A stretch of 49,019 nucleotides of DNA from Marinobacter bryozoorum (GTDB lineage: Bacteria > Pseudomonadota > Gammaproteobacteria > Pseudomonadales > Oleiphilaceae): assembly GCF_023156245.1 (NCBI RefSeq), contig NZ_JAKZAH010000030.1:1-49019 (forward strand). The letters are read 5' to 3'. Positions 31,027 through 40,340 of the stretch are shown here, piece by piece. Within the stretch, counting starts at the first letter, position 1. Each line of letters begins with the position of its first letter. The position numbers and the translations under genes were made by a program. The notes below the pieces were generated by a model. The model had not been told where the DNA came from, made no database searches, and worked only from the letters and a program-made list of their open reading frames with translations.

Positions 31027-31042
31027 TGGCACACCTGTTGCA
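31027..31042 (+). promoter_or_regulatory. Sigma-54 (RpoN) promoter of urtA
   Basis: TGGCACACCTGTTGCA has the -24 TGGCAC and -12 TTGCA elements with the required 5-base spacing. Transcription should start near 31053, giving a leader of about 72 nt before the urtA GTG. Confidence 0.85.
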
Positions 31043-31124
31043 AAACCCAGTGCATGAAGCGATCGGAGAAATGTCGCTCCGCGCCACACCGGCGCATCCA
31101 TAACCTGAGAACGAGGATAGGCAC

Positions 31125-32438
31125 GTGACAACATTCAAGAAGCGTCTGGCCAGCGTTGCACTGACTACTGCACTGGGTACCGGAATGAATCTCGCCCATG
31201 CCCAGGAAGATCCCATCAAGGTGGGCATTCTGCATTCCCTCTCCGGCACCATGGCCATCAGTGAGACGGTGCTGAAAGACACAGTGGAAATGCTCATCGA
31301 GCAACAGAACGCCGAAGGCGGTCTGCTGGGCCGTGAGCTGGAAGCCGTGGTGGTGGACCCGGCGTCCAACTGGCCGCTGTTCGCCGAGAAAGCCCGCGAG
31401 CTGCTGGCCCAGGAAGAGGTTGACGTGATTTTCGGTAACTGGACCTCTGTCTCCCGCAAGTCGGTGCTACCGGTGGTGGAGGAGCTCAACGGCCTGCTGT
31501 TCTACCCGGTCCAGTACGAGGGCGAAGAGTCTTCCGAGAACGTCTTCTACACTGGCGCGGCTCCCAACCAGCAGGCCATCCCGGCTGTGGACTACCTGAA
31601 GAACGAACTCGGCGTTGAGCGCTGGGTGCTGGCCGGCACCGACTATGTCTACCCGCGCACCACCAACAAGATCCTGGAAACCTATCTCAAGGACCAGGGC
31701 GTGGCTGCCGAAGACCTCATGATCAACTACACCCCGTTTGGTCATTCGGACTGGCAGAACATTGTCTCGGATATCAAAAGCTTCGGTTCTGCCGGCAAGA
31801 AGACCGCCGTGGTGTCCACCATCAACGGTGATGCCAACGTGCCTTTCTACCGTGAGCTGGGCAACCAGGGTATTTCGGCCACCGACATCCCGGTGGTTGC
31901 CTTCTCGGTGGGTGAGCAGGAACTCTCCGGTATCGACACCGGCCCGCTGGTAGGTCACCTGGCGGCCTGGAACTACTTCATGAGCGTGGATTCCGACGTC
32001 AACTACGACTTCATCGACCAGTGGATCGAGTACACCGGCGACGAGGAAGCGGTCACCAATGACCCCATGGAAGCCCACTACATCGGCTTCAACATGTGGG
32101 TTGAAGCGGTGCAGAAAGCCGAAACTACCGAAGTGGGTGCGGTCAAGGACGCCATCATCGGTGTCACCGTACCCAACCTGACCGGCGGCTACGCCACCAT
32201 GATGCCCAACCATCACATCACCAAGCCGGTGCTGATCGGCGAGATCCAGGACAACGGTCAGTTCACCACTGTGTGGCAGACCCCGTCCACCGTGGCAGGT
32301 GATGCCTGGTCGGACTACCTGCCGGGTTCCCGGGACCTGATTGCTGACTGGCGCGCCCCCATGCGTTGCGGCAACTACAACGTGACGGTAGGCAAGTGTG
32401 GTGCGTCTGCCGGTGAGCAAGCGGCCGCAGCGGAGTAA
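31125..32438 (+). CDS. urtA: Urea ABC transporter substrate-binding protein
   Basis: Periplasmic receptor that captures urea (in relatives also short amides) and delivers it to UrtBC. The 437-residue product begins with a cleavable signal peptide (basic MTTFKKR, hydrophobic stretch, cleavage after AHA near residue 25). The mature part is a type I periplasmic binding fold of the branched-chain amino acid/amide family, with IKVGILHSLSGTMAISE and FYPVQYEGEESS typical of UrtA. The start is GTG at 31125 with GAGGAT about seven bases before it. First gene of the urea module, under the sigma-54 promoter. Confidence 0.95.
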   Translation: MTTFKKRLASVALTTALGTGMNLAHAQEDPIKVGILHSLSGTMAISETVLKDTVEMLIEQQNAEGGLLGRELEAVVVDPASNWPLFAEKARELLAQEEVDVIFGNWTSVSRKSVLPVVEELNGLLFYPVQYEGEESSENVFYTGAAPNQQAIPAVDYLKNELGVERWVLAGTDYVYPRTTNKILETYLKDQGVAAEDLMINYTPFGHSDWQNIVSDIKSFGSAGKKTAVVSTINGDANVPFYRELGNQGISATDIPVVAFSVGEQELSGIDTGPLVGHLAAWNYFMSVDSDVNYDFIDQWIEYTGDEEAVTNDPMEAHYIGFNMWVEAVQKAETTEVGAVKDAIIGVTVPNLTGGYATMMPNHHITKPVLIGEIQDNGQFTTVWQTPSTVAGDAWSDYLPGSRDLIADWRAPMRCGNYNVTVGKCGASAGEQAAAAE

Positions 32439-32448
32439 CCGGCCCACG

Positions 32449-32475
32449 GACCGGGGTGGCGCCCCCGCCCCGGTC
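32449..32475 (+). other. Hairpin just after urtA
   Basis: GACCGGGG (32449-32456) pairs with CCCCGGTC (32468-32475); three further inner pairs including a U-G make an 11-bp stem with a 5-base loop. No long T-run follows. Likely stabilises the urtA message and damps read-through to urtB. Confidence 0.6.
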
Positions 32476-32500
32476 TCTCTTGCCACTTTTTTCTGTGTCC

Positions 32501-32552
32501 CGTTCACCCTGAGCTTGTCGAAGGGAGCCTGTCGAAGGGCCGTGGATTCAGT
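32501..32552 (+). repeat. Dispersed repeat fragments between urtA and urtB
   Basis: GTTCACCCTGAGCTTGTCGA, then AAGGGAGCCTGTCGAAGGGC, then CCGTGGATTCAGTGG. These are degenerate copies of the two repeat types found together near 12036-12127. Confidence 0.7.
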
Positions 32553-32589
32553 GGAAAATTATTCACCAGAAAGCTGACAGGACGACACC

Positions 32590-34188
32590 ATGAGCATCTC
32601 CAGATGGCTCACATTCCTCCTTATTGCCTTGCTGACGGTGCCAGGCATGACTTCAGCGCAGGAGGAGCGCGCTCCCGAGGCGCTATTGGAACAGCTGGCA
32701 GAAGCCTCGCCCCGGGACACTGAAACGGTCATCAAGGCCATCGCCACCAGCGGCCATGAACGGGCCCGCAACTGGCTGGACGCCTACGGCAACAACCGCC
32801 TGAGCCAGGTAAAGGACACCGGCCAGATCGTCATCGTACTCAACAACCGTGGCCGCGACTGGGAAGTGGCCGACGCAATTACTGGTGAAAACCTGGGGGA
32901 AACGTCCCGGCGCGACCTGGACAGAATTGCGGTCAATAACGCGATTCGCCGTCAGCTGGAAGGCGTCATGGCGATGATGAACCTGTACGCGAATGACCTC
33001 GAGGTACGAGAGGCGGCCGCCCTCGACCTGATGGGCAAGGTGGACGACGCCGTTGTGGAAGACGTCACCGCCCGTATCGAAGAGGAGCCGGATGCCGACA
33101 TCCGCAGCCGTTTGGAACAGGCCGTGGCTATCTACCAGGTGGAGGAGCAGGGCAGTGCGGAGGTAATCAACGTACTTGCGGGCAGCCTGCACCCTCGCGC
33201 CCGGGCTGCGCTTAACAACGCCGTCGCCTCGGAAGACCCTGCACTCAGGGCCCCGGCGGAAAAAGCCCTGGGCTCCATAGAACAGAAACTGAAGATGAAC
33301 AAGGCCGCCGAGACCCTCTATTTTGGTCTCTCGCTCGGCTCGGTACTCGTACTTGCCGCCATTGGCCTGGCCATCACCTTCGGCGTGATGGGTGTCATCA
33401 ACATGGCCCACGGCGAACTCATCATGCTGGGTGCCTACACTACCTGGGGCATGCAGCAGCTGCTGCCGGGCCAGCCGGGCCTGGCGCTGATCCTCTCCAT
33501 CCCGGCCGGTTTCCTGGTGGCTGCGCTGGCGGGTATCGCCATCGAGCGCAGCGTGATCCAGTTCCTCAAGGGGCGCCCGCTGGAAACCCTGCTGGCCACC
33601 TTCGGCATCAGCCTGATCCTGCAGCAGCTGGTGCGCACCGTGATTTCGCCCCAAAACCGCACCGTGGTCAGCCCGGAATGGATGAGTGGCTCACTGGTCA
33701 TCAACGATGCCCTGTCGCTGACCCTTAACCGCATGTATGTGCTGGGTTTCGCTCTGGTGGTGTTTGCGACGCTCATGCTCATCATGCGCCGCACCCGCCT
33801 GGGGCTGGAAGTACGCGCCGTCACCCAGAACCGCGCCATGGCCCGTTCCATGGGTATCCGGGCTACCCGCGTCGACATCATGACCTTCGCCCTGGGTTCC
33901 GGCGTCGCCGGGCTGGCGGGCGTGGCCCTGTCCCAGCTCACCAACGTGGGTCCCAACCTGGGCCAGAACTACATCATCGACTCGTTCATGGTGGTGGTGT
34001 TCGGCGGTGTCGGCAATCTCTGGGGCACCCTGGTGGCGGGCCTGACCCTGGGCACCATCAACCAGTTGCTCGAGCCCTGGGCCGGTGCGGTCCTGGCCAA
34101 GATCATCGTGCTGGTGTTCATCATCCTGTTTATCCAGAAACGGCCGAAGGGATTGTTCCCTCAGAAAGGCCGCGCGGCAGAGGCGTAA
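32590..34188 (+). CDS. urtB: Urea ABC transporter permease UrtB
   Basis: One of two inner-membrane permeases of the urea transporter. The 532-residue product starts with a signal-like segment (to about residue 24). Then comes a roughly 210-residue extracytoplasmic helical region with HEAT-like repeats, a known UrtB feature absent from LivH. From about residue 240 there are eight or so membrane helices of the LivH type, including GVMGVINMAHGELIMLGAY and GVGNLWGTLVAGLTLGTINQLLEP. Pairs with UrtC. Confidence 0.94.
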   Translation: MSISRWLTFLLIALLTVPGMTSAQEERAPEALLEQLAEASPRDTETVIKAIATSGHERARNWLDAYGNNRLSQVKDTGQIVIVLNNRGRDWEVADAITGENLGETSRRDLDRIAVNNAIRRQLEGVMAMMNLYANDLEVREAAALDLMGKVDDAVVEDVTARIEEEPDADIRSRLEQAVAIYQVEEQGSAEVINVLAGSLHPRARAALNNAVASEDPALRAPAEKALGSIEQKLKMNKAAETLYFGLSLGSVLVLAAIGLAITFGVMGVINMAHGELIMLGAYTTWGMQQLLPGQPGLALILSIPAGFLVAALAGIAIERSVIQFLKGRPLETLLATFGISLILQQLVRTVISPQNRTVVSPEWMSGSLVINDALSLTLNRMYVLGFALVVFATLMLIMRRTRLGLEVRAVTQNRAMARSMGIRATRVDIMTFALGSGVAGLAGVALSQLTNVGPNLGQNYIIDSFMVVVFGGVGNLWGTLVAGLTLGTINQLLEPWAGAVLAKIIVLVFIILFIQKRPKGLFPQKGRAAEA

Positions 34189-34192
34189 TACT

Positions 34193-35320
34193 ATGTGGCT
34201 AACCAGACCTCTGCAGGAACGATCGACTCAGTTGTTCCTGGGAATCCTCTTCATGGCACTGCTGGTGGTCAGCGTGCTGCACGTGGCGCTGCCGGAAGGG
34301 CATGCACTGCATGTCAGCGCCTACACCGTCACCCTGCTGGGTAAATACCTGTGCTACGCCCTGTTGGCGGTTGCTGTGGACCTGGTATGGGGTTACCTGG
34401 GCATTCTCAGTCTGGGCCATGGCGCCTTCTTCGCCCTGGGCGGGTACGCCATGGGCATGTACCTGATGCGACAGATCGGCGACCGGGGCACCTATGGTGA
34501 TCCCGTTCTGCCGGACTTCATGGTGTTCCTGAACTGGCAGGAGCTGCCCTGGTACTGGTACGGCTTTGACATGGCCTGGTTCGCCTTCGCCATGGTGTTG
34601 CTGGTGCCCGGAGCGCTGGCGCTGGTGTTCGGCTGGCTGGCGTTTCGCTCCCGGGTAACCGGCGTTTACCTGTCCATCATCACTCAGGCGCTGACCTTCG
34701 CCCTGATGCTGGCCTTCTTCCGCAACGAAATGGGTTTCGGTGGCAACAACGGCCTGACCGACTTCCGCGACATCCTGGGCTTCAATCTGCGCACGGATGA
34801 GGTTCGGCTGGGACTGTTCATCGCCACGGGTATCGCACTGGCTCTCGGCTACCTGGTGTGCCGGGCTATCGTCACCAGCAAGCTGGGCCGCGTCAGCGTC
34901 GCCTGCCGGGATGCCGAAGCCCGCACCCGCTTTCTGGGTTACCGGGTAGAGCGGGTCCAGCTGTTCGTGTTCGTGGTCTCCGCCATGCTGGCGGGTGTGG
35001 CCGGGGCGCTTTACGTGCCCCAGGTGGGGATCATCAACCCCAGCGAGTTTTCGCCGCTGTTCTCCATCGAGATTGTGGTGTGGGTGGCCCTCGGCGGTCG
35101 CGCCACTCTCTACGGTGCGGTCATCGGCGCCATCCTGGTGAACTACGCCAAGACCGTGTTCACCGGTGTGATGCCGGATGCCTGGCTGTTCGCCCTGGGG
35201 GCGCTGTTTGTGCTGGTCACGGTGTTCCTGCCCCAGGGCATCGCCGGCCTGCTCAAGCGCCGCCGCAAACGTAACGATGACACGCCAGAAACCAGTTCAA
35301 CAGCGGAGGCCACCGCATGA
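34193..35320 (+). CDS. urtC: Urea ABC transporter permease UrtC
   Basis: Second permease subunit, LivM type. The 375-residue product has around ten membrane helices with LVWGYLGILSLGHGAFFALGGYAMGMYLMRQ and YRVERVQLFVFVVSAMLAGVAGALYVPQVG as conserved stretches. The start is the ATG at 34193, four bases after the urtB stop; the open frame upstream lies inside urtB. The stop overlaps the urtD ATG by four bases. Confidence 0.94.
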   Translation: MWLTRPLQERSTQLFLGILFMALLVVSVLHVALPEGHALHVSAYTVTLLGKYLCYALLAVAVDLVWGYLGILSLGHGAFFALGGYAMGMYLMRQIGDRGTYGDPVLPDFMVFLNWQELPWYWYGFDMAWFAFAMVLLVPGALALVFGWLAFRSRVTGVYLSIITQALTFALMLAFFRNEMGFGGNNGLTDFRDILGFNLRTDEVRLGLFIATGIALALGYLVCRAIVTSKLGRVSVACRDAEARTRFLGYRVERVQLFVFVVSAMLAGVAGALYVPQVGIINPSEFSPLFSIEIVVWVALGGRATLYGAVIGAILVNYAKTVFTGVMPDAWLFALGALFVLVTVFLPQGIAGLLKRRRKRNDDTPETSSTAEATA

Positions 35321-36141
35321 GCATCATGACCGAACTGGCCAACCGGGATCAGGTCTTCAGCTTCCTTACGCCCACGGACTCCCCGGTGGACGTGCGCCAC
35401 GGCCCGATCCTGTATATGGAGGACGTCAACGTCAGCTTTGACGGCTTCAAGGCCATCAACAACCTTAACCTGACCATCGATGACGGCGAGTTGCGCTGCA
35501 TTATCGGCCCCAATGGAGCGGGCAAGACCACCATGATGGACATCATCACCGGCAAGACCCGGCCCGACACCGGTTCCGTCTGGTTTGGCAGCCGCCACAA
35601 CCTGCTGCAGATGAACGAGCCGGATATTGCCAGCCTGGGCATCGGTCGAAAGTTCCAGAAGCCCACGGTGTTTGAGGCCCTGAGCGTCTTCGAGAACCTG
35701 GAACTGGCGATGGCTGCGGACAAGCGGGTATTCCCCACACTGACCGCCACCATGAAACCCGAGCACCGGGAGCGCATCGATGCCGTGCTGGAAACCATCC
35801 ACCTGAAAGACCTGCGGGACCATCCCGCCGGCATCCTCTCCCATGGCCAGAAGCAGTGGCTGGAGATTGGCATGCTGCTGATGCAGCGCCCGCGGCTGCT
35901 GCTGGTGGACGAACCGGTGGCCGGCATGACCGAACAGGAAATGGAGCGCACCGCTGAACTGCTCACCAGCCTGACGGGCAAGCAGTCCGTGGTGGTGGTC
36001 GAGCACGACATGGGCTTTGTCCGCTCCATCGCCCGCAAGGTCACCGTTCTGCACCAGGGCAGTGTGCTGGCGGAAGGCACCATGGACCAGGTCTCCAACG
36101 ACCCGGAAGTGATCAAGGTCTACCTGGGGGAGGACGCCTGA
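35317..36141 (+). CDS. urtD: Urea ABC transporter ATP-binding protein UrtD
   Basis: Cytoplasmic ATPase of the urea importer, LivG type. The 274-residue product has Walker A GPNGAGKTT near residue 68, a signature written LSHGQKQWLEIG (LSHGQ instead of LSGGQ, as in other UrtD proteins), Walker B LLLVDEP and the switch histidine in VVVEHDMGFV. It ends directly against the urtE start with no gap. Confidence 0.94.
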   Translation: MSIMTELANRDQVFSFLTPTDSPVDVRHGPILYMEDVNVSFDGFKAINNLNLTIDDGELRCIIGPNGAGKTTMMDIITGKTRPDTGSVWFGSRHNLLQMNEPDIASLGIGRKFQKPTVFEALSVFENLELAMAADKRVFPTLTATMKPEHRERIDAVLETIHLKDLRDHPAGILSHGQKQWLEIGMLLMQRPRLLLVDEPVAGMTEQEMERTAELLTSLTGKQSVVVVEHDMGFVRSIARKVTVLHQGSVLAEGTMDQVSNDPEVIKVYLGEDA

Positions 36142-36840
36142 ATGTTGCAGATCGAGAAACTCAACCAGTACTACGGCGAGAGCCACACCCTCTGGGACCT
36201 CGACCTGGACGTACCCCAGGGCCAGTGCACCTGCGTCATGGGCCGCAACGGCGTGGGTAAGACTACCCTGATGAAATGCATCATGGGCGAGGAGAAGGTG
36301 GAAAACGGCAGCATCCGCTTTGCCGACGAACTGGACCTTATCAAACAACCCCTGGAACAGCGTGCGCGCCTGGGTATCGGCTACGTTCCCCAGGGCCGGC
36401 AGATCTTCCCGCTGCTCACCGTGGAAGAAAACCTGCGCACCGGCCTCGCCGCCCGGGGCGATGGCCAGAAAACCATCCCGGAGCGGATCTACGAACTGTT
36501 CCCGGTACTCAGGGAAATGAAACACCGCCGTGGCGGCGACCTCTCCGGCGGCCAGCAACAACAACTGGCCATCGGTCGCGCCCTGGTCATCGAGCCAAGG
36601 CTGCTGATCCTGGACGAACCGGGGGAGGGCATCCAGCCCAACATCGTTGCCCAGATCGGCGAGGTCATCCGCAAGCTCATCGCGGAAGACGGCCTGACCG
36701 TGCTGTTGGTAGAGCAGAAACTGCCGTTCGCCCGCAAATACGCCGACCGCTTCGCCATCCTCGACCGGGGCCGCCGCATGGCCGAGGGCGAAATCGGCGA
36801 GCTGTCCGATGAGCTCATCAAGCAGTACCTGACGGTATGA
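36142..36840 (+). CDS. urtE: Urea ABC transporter ATP-binding protein UrtE
   Basis: Second ATPase of the importer, LivF type. The 232-residue product has Walker A GRNGVGKTT (about residues 33-41), the motif YVPQGRQIFPLLTVEENL typical of LivF/UrtE, LSGGQQQQLAIGRAL and Walker B LLILDEP. Its stop overlaps the ureD ATG by four bases, so urea uptake and urease genes are translationally coupled in one operon. Confidence 0.94.
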   Translation: MLQIEKLNQYYGESHTLWDLDLDVPQGQCTCVMGRNGVGKTTLMKCIMGEEKVENGSIRFADELDLIKQPLEQRARLGIGYVPQGRQIFPLLTVEENLRTGLAARGDGQKTIPERIYELFPVLREMKHRRGGDLSGGQQQQLAIGRALVIEPRLLILDEPGEGIQPNIVAQIGEVIRKLIAEDGLTVLLVEQKLPFARKYADRFAILDRGRRMAEGEIGELSDELIKQYLTV

Positions 36841-37733
36841 CCATCTATCAGCCGCTACCGGAAGTGTCCGACTCCGGCCACCGCTTCGACCAGGGCCGCC
36901 GCTGGGCCGCCAGCCTGACCCTGGGCTTTGAAGGCCGACAACAGGATGGCCGCCCGGTCACCCGCATGACCACCGCGCGCCATCACGGCCCACTGCGAGT
37001 GCAGCGGCCCTTCTATCCGGAAGGTCGCCACGGCTGCTGCCACGTCTACCTGCTGCACCCACCGGGGGGACTGGTCAGCGGCGATGCGTTACAAATCAGT
37101 GCCACGGTCGGAACCGGGGCCCACGCCTTACTGACCACCCCGGCCGCCGCCAAGCTCTACAAGGCCGACAGCCACGGCGTCGCCTGGACCCAGCACACAA
37201 AGCTGACGGTGGAAGACGGCGGCACCCTGGAATACCTGCCCCAGGAAACCATCGCCTTCGACGGCTCCCGGGGCACCCAGACCACCACCATTGAAACGGG
37301 CAGCCGCAGCCAGTGCATCGGTTGGGAAGTGCTCGCCCTCGGCCGCCCGGCCAGCGAACTGCCCTTCGCCACCGGCCAGCTGGAGCAACGCTTCCACCTG
37401 ACCCGGGGCGGCGTACCCGTATGGCAGGAACGCCAGACCCTGGACCCCAAGCACCGCCGCTTCAAAGGCAAATGGGGGCAGGGCGGCCACACCGTACAGG
37501 CCACCCTGTGGACCGTGGGGCTGGACAGCGAGGCAGACGCCATCGAACACCTGCGCGCAGAACTCCCGGACAACCCCCGCTGGGCCGTCACCCGGCGGGG
37601 CGGCGTCCTCCTGCTGCGCTACCTGGGCAACCAACGCAACGAAGCCTGGGCCATTTGCCAACAGGCCTGGGAAATACTGAGACCAAGACTGACCGGCCAG
37701 CCGGCCCATGTACCAAGAATCTGGCTGACCTGA
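36837..37733 (+). CDS. ureD: Urease accessory protein UreD
   Basis: Scaffold protein that binds apo-urease and, with UreF and UreG, guides nickel to the active site. The 298-residue product has the UreD core RPFYPEGRHGCCHVYLLHPPGGLVSGD, then LLTTPAAAKLYKA and LEYLPQETIAFDGS. First of the urease genes (D-A-B-C order), 27 bp before ureA. Confidence 0.93.
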   Translation: MTIYQPLPEVSDSGHRFDQGRRWAASLTLGFEGRQQDGRPVTRMTTARHHGPLRVQRPFYPEGRHGCCHVYLLHPPGGLVSGDALQISATVGTGAHALLTTPAAAKLYKADSHGVAWTQHTKLTVEDGGTLEYLPQETIAFDGSRGTQTTTIETGSRSQCIGWEVLALGRPASELPFATGQLEQRFHLTRGGVPVWQERQTLDPKHRRFKGKWGQGGHTVQATLWTVGLDSEADAIEHLRAELPDNPRWAVTRRGGVLLLRYLGNQRNEAWAICQQAWEILRPRLTGQPAHVPRIWLT

Positions 37734-37760
37734 CCGCCTAACAAACGAGCGGAGAACACC

Positions 37761-38063
37761 ATGGAGCTGACACCCAGAGACAAAGACAAGCTGATGCTCT
37801 TCACCGCCGCCTTACTGGCGGAACGACGCAAAGCCAAGGGCCTGAAACTCAACTACCCCGAAGCCGTCGCCCTGATCAGTGCCGAAATCATGGAAGGCGC
37901 CCGTGAAGGCCGCAGCGTCGCCGACATGATGAGCGCCGGCCGCGAAGTGCTTACCCGTGAGGACGTCATGGAAGGCGTGGCGGAAATGGTGGACGAGGTG
38001 CAGGTGGAAGCGACTTTTCCAGACGGCACCAAGCTAGTCACCGTCCACAACCCGATTGTGTAA
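37761..38063 (+). CDS. ureA: Urease subunit gamma
   Basis: Structural subunit of the urease (gamma-beta-alpha)3 complex. The 100-residue product matches UreA throughout: [39 protein letters not shown] at the start and [35 protein letters not shown] at the end. Kept as a separate gene from ureB, as in Klebsiella. Eleven bases separate it from the ureB start. Confidence 0.96.
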   Translation: MELTPRDKDKLMLFTAALLAERRKAKGLKLNYPEAVALISAEIMEGAREGRSVADMMSAGREVLTREDVMEGVAEMVDEVQVEATFPDGTKLVTVHNPIV

Positions 38064-38073
38064 GGAGAGAACG

Positions 38074-38379
38074 ATGATTCCCGGCGAATACCACATCCAG
38101 GACGGCGACATCGAACTCTGCGCCGGCCGCGAACGCATCACCGTCGAAGTGGCCAACACCGGCGACCGCCCCATCCAGGTCGGTTCCCACTACCACTTTG
38201 CCGAAACTAACCCGGCGCTCCGGTTTGACCGGAAAAAGGCTCGCGGCTACCGCCTCGACGTGGCGGCTGGTACGGCCATCCGTTTTGAGCCAGGGCAAAC
38301 GAGAGAAGTGACCTTAATACCGTTCACTGGCGGAAGAGAGATTTATGGTTTCCGCGCTGAGGTGATGGGAAAGCTTTGA
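38074..38379 (+). CDS. ureB: Urease subunit beta
   Basis: Structural subunit, 101 residues from the ATG at 38074 (MIPGEYHI), preceded by AGGAGA at 38063-38068. An in-frame ATG at 38056 lies inside ureA and is rejected. Typical UreB blocks: [42 protein letters not shown] and [10 protein letters not shown]. The next 246 bp before ureC are occupied by a structured repeat. Confidence 0.95.
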   Translation: MIPGEYHIQDGDIELCAGRERITVEVANTGDRPIQVGSHYHFAETNPALRFDRKKARGYRLDVAAGTAIRFEPGQTREVTLIPFTGGREIYGFRAEVMGKL

Positions 38380-38408
38380 GGCCTGCAACCAGGTTGGCAG
38401 GAGACGGT

Positions 38409-38584
38409 CGGGTGGGTCCTTCCGGGACCTTCAAAAACAGGGGTGGGACGCGAACAGCGTTCCACGGGCTGGCCAGGGACGGCCAGCACTGGACCTTTTT
38501 TGCGACGCAGGAGCAATTAGCAAAAAAGGTTTTCGAAGAGCCTCCAGGGATGGATTCACGGCGTGTCCCGGCAGGACCCACCCG
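38409..38584 (+). repeat. Multi-hairpin repeat element between ureB and ureC
   Basis: Outer stem CGGGTGGGTCCT (38409-38420) with AGGACCCACCCG (38573-38584), then CCGGGAC/GTCCCGG, then CTTCAAAAAC/GTTTTCGAAG (one mismatch). Inside are GCTGGCC/GGCCAGC (38469-38488) and CCTTTTTTGC/GCAAAAAAGG (10 bp, perfect). The downstream segment GAGCCTCCAGGGATGGATTC and GGCGTGTCC is the core shared with the copies at pilZ and before ureG. Not coding. It adds a highly folded stretch to the urease message. Confidence 0.9.
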
Positions 38585-38625
38585 AGCGGCTCCCAAGCAC
38601 AGAACTCAGAAAGCGAGGCATTAGC

Positions 38626-40329
38626 ATGAAAATAAGCAGACAGGCCTACGCCGACATGTACGGCCCCACCACCGGGGACCGCGTCCGCCTGGGCGACACC
38701 GTACTGTGGATCGAAGTGGAAAGCGACGCTACCCACTACGGCGACGAAGTAAAATTCGGTGGCGGCAAAGTCATCCGTGACGGCATGGGCCAGAGCCAGA
38801 GGGCCGACCACACCGTCATGGACACCGTCATCACCAACGCGCTGATCCTCGACTGGTGGGGCATCGTCAAAGCCGACGTCGGAATCCAGGGTGGCAGAAT
38901 CGCCGCCATCGGCAAAGCCGGCAACCCCGACACCCAACCCGATGTCCAGATCGTCATCGGCCCGGGCACCGAAATCATCGCCGGTGAAGGCAAAATACTC
39001 ACCGCCGGCGGCATCGACGCCCACATCCACTTTATCTGTCCCCAGCAGATCGACGAAGCCCTCATGAGCGGCATCACCACCATGCTCGGTGGCGGCACCG
39101 GCCCGGCCACCGGCACCAACGCCACCACCTGCACCCCGGGGCCATGGCACATCGGTAAAATGCTCCAGGCCGTCGACGATATGCCCATGAACATCGGCTT
39201 CCTCGGCAAGGGCAACGCCAGCCTGCCCGGGTCCCTGGAACTGCAGCTCAAGTACGGCGCCATGGGACTCAAACTCCACGAAGACTGGGGCACCACTCCC
39301 GCGTCCATCGACAATTGCCTGACCGTGGCCGACAAATACGACGTCCAGATCGCCATCCACACCGACACCCTCAACGAGTCCGGCTTTGTGGAGGACACCC
39401 TGGCGGCGTTCAAGGAACGCTGCATCCACACCTACCACACCGAAGGTGCCGGCGGCGGCCACGCCCCGGACATCATCACCGCGTGCTCCAAAGACTACGT
39501 GCTGCCTTCGTCCACCAACCCCACACGGCCTTACACCGTGAACACCATCGACGAGCACCTGGACATGCTCATGGTCTGCCACCACCTGGACCCCAACATC
39601 CCGGAAGACGTGGCCTTCGCCGACAGCCGAATCCGCCGCGAAACCATCGCCGCCGAAGACATCCTCCAGGACATGGGCGTCATCTCCATGATCGCCTCCG
39701 ACTCCCAGGCCATGGGCCGGGTGGGCGAAGTGGTGTGCCGCACCTGGCAGACCGCCCACAAAATGAAAGTCCAGCGGGGCCTGCTACCAGAAGACCAAGA
39801 GCGCGGCGCTGATAACTTCCGCGCCAAGCGCTACATCGCCAAATACACCATCAACCCCGCCATCACCCACGGCATCGCCCACGATGTCGGCTCCATCGAA
39901 GTGGGCAAGCTGGCGGACCTGGTGCTGTGGAAACCGGCGTTCTTCGGCACCAAGCCCTCCACCATCATCAAGGGCGGCATGATTGCGGCTGCACCAATGG
40001 GCGACCCCAACGCCTCCATACCCACACCGCAGCCCGTCCACTACCGGCCCATGTTCGGCGCCTTCGGCCGCGCCGCCAGCCAGACTCGGCTCAGCTTCGT
40101 CAGCCAGGCCGCTTTCGATGCCGGCATCGGCAAGGAACTGGGCCTGCGCAGCACGCTGTCTGCCTGCAAAAACGTGCGCACCGTGCGCAAGGGCGACCTC
40201 AAACTCAACGACGCCTGCCCGCACCTGACCGTAGACCCGCAAACCTACGAAGTGCACGCCGACGGCGAACTGCTCACCTGCGAGCCGGCCACGGAATTGC
40301 CCCTGGCCCAGCGCTACCACCTGTTCTGA
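38626..40329 (+). CDS. ureC: Urease subunit alpha (catalytic)
   Basis: Hydrolyses urea to ammonia and carbamate at a dinuclear nickel site. The 567-residue product is the standard UreC length. Nickel ligands are in place: His133 and His135 ([11 protein letters not shown]), carbamylated Lys216 (GLKLHEDWG), then the His of [10 protein letters not shown], the His of [12 protein letters not shown] and the Asp of [11 protein letters not shown]. The active-site flap [20 protein letters not shown] with Cys318-His319 is intact. The ATG at 38626 ([15 protein letters not shown]) has GAGG seven bases before it; the longer frame from 38563 runs into the repeat element. Confidence 0.97.
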   Translation: MKISRQAYADMYGPTTGDRVRLGDTVLWIEVESDATHYGDEVKFGGGKVIRDGMGQSQRADHTVMDTVITNALILDWWGIVKADVGIQGGRIAAIGKAGNPDTQPDVQIVIGPGTEIIAGEGKILTAGGIDAHIHFICPQQIDEALMSGITTMLGGGTGPATGTNATTCTPGPWHIGKMLQAVDDMPMNIGFLGKGNASLPGSLELQLKYGAMGLKLHEDWGTTPASIDNCLTVADKYDVQIAIHTDTLNESGFVEDTLAAFKERCIHTYHTEGAGGGHAPDIITACSKDYVLPSSTNPTRPYTVNTIDEHLDMLMVCHHLDPNIPEDVAFADSRIRRETIAAEDILQDMGVISMIASDSQAMGRVGEVVCRTWQTAHKMKVQRGLLPEDQERGADNFRAKRYIAKYTINPAITHGIAHDVGSIEVGKLADLVLWKPAFFGTKPSTIIKGGMIAAAPMGDPNASIPTPQPVHYRPMFGAFGRAASQTRLSFVSQAAFDAGIGKELGLRSTLSACKNVRTVRKGDLKLNDACPHLTVDPQTYEVHADGELLTCEPATELPLAQRYHLF

Positions 40330-40340
40330 GGAATGACCAA

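Noticed and set aside
30566..31134. Small open frames in the mnhA-urtA gap
   Set aside because: Overlapping frames on both strands, no ribosome sites, and the region is better explained by promoter and NtrC sites.
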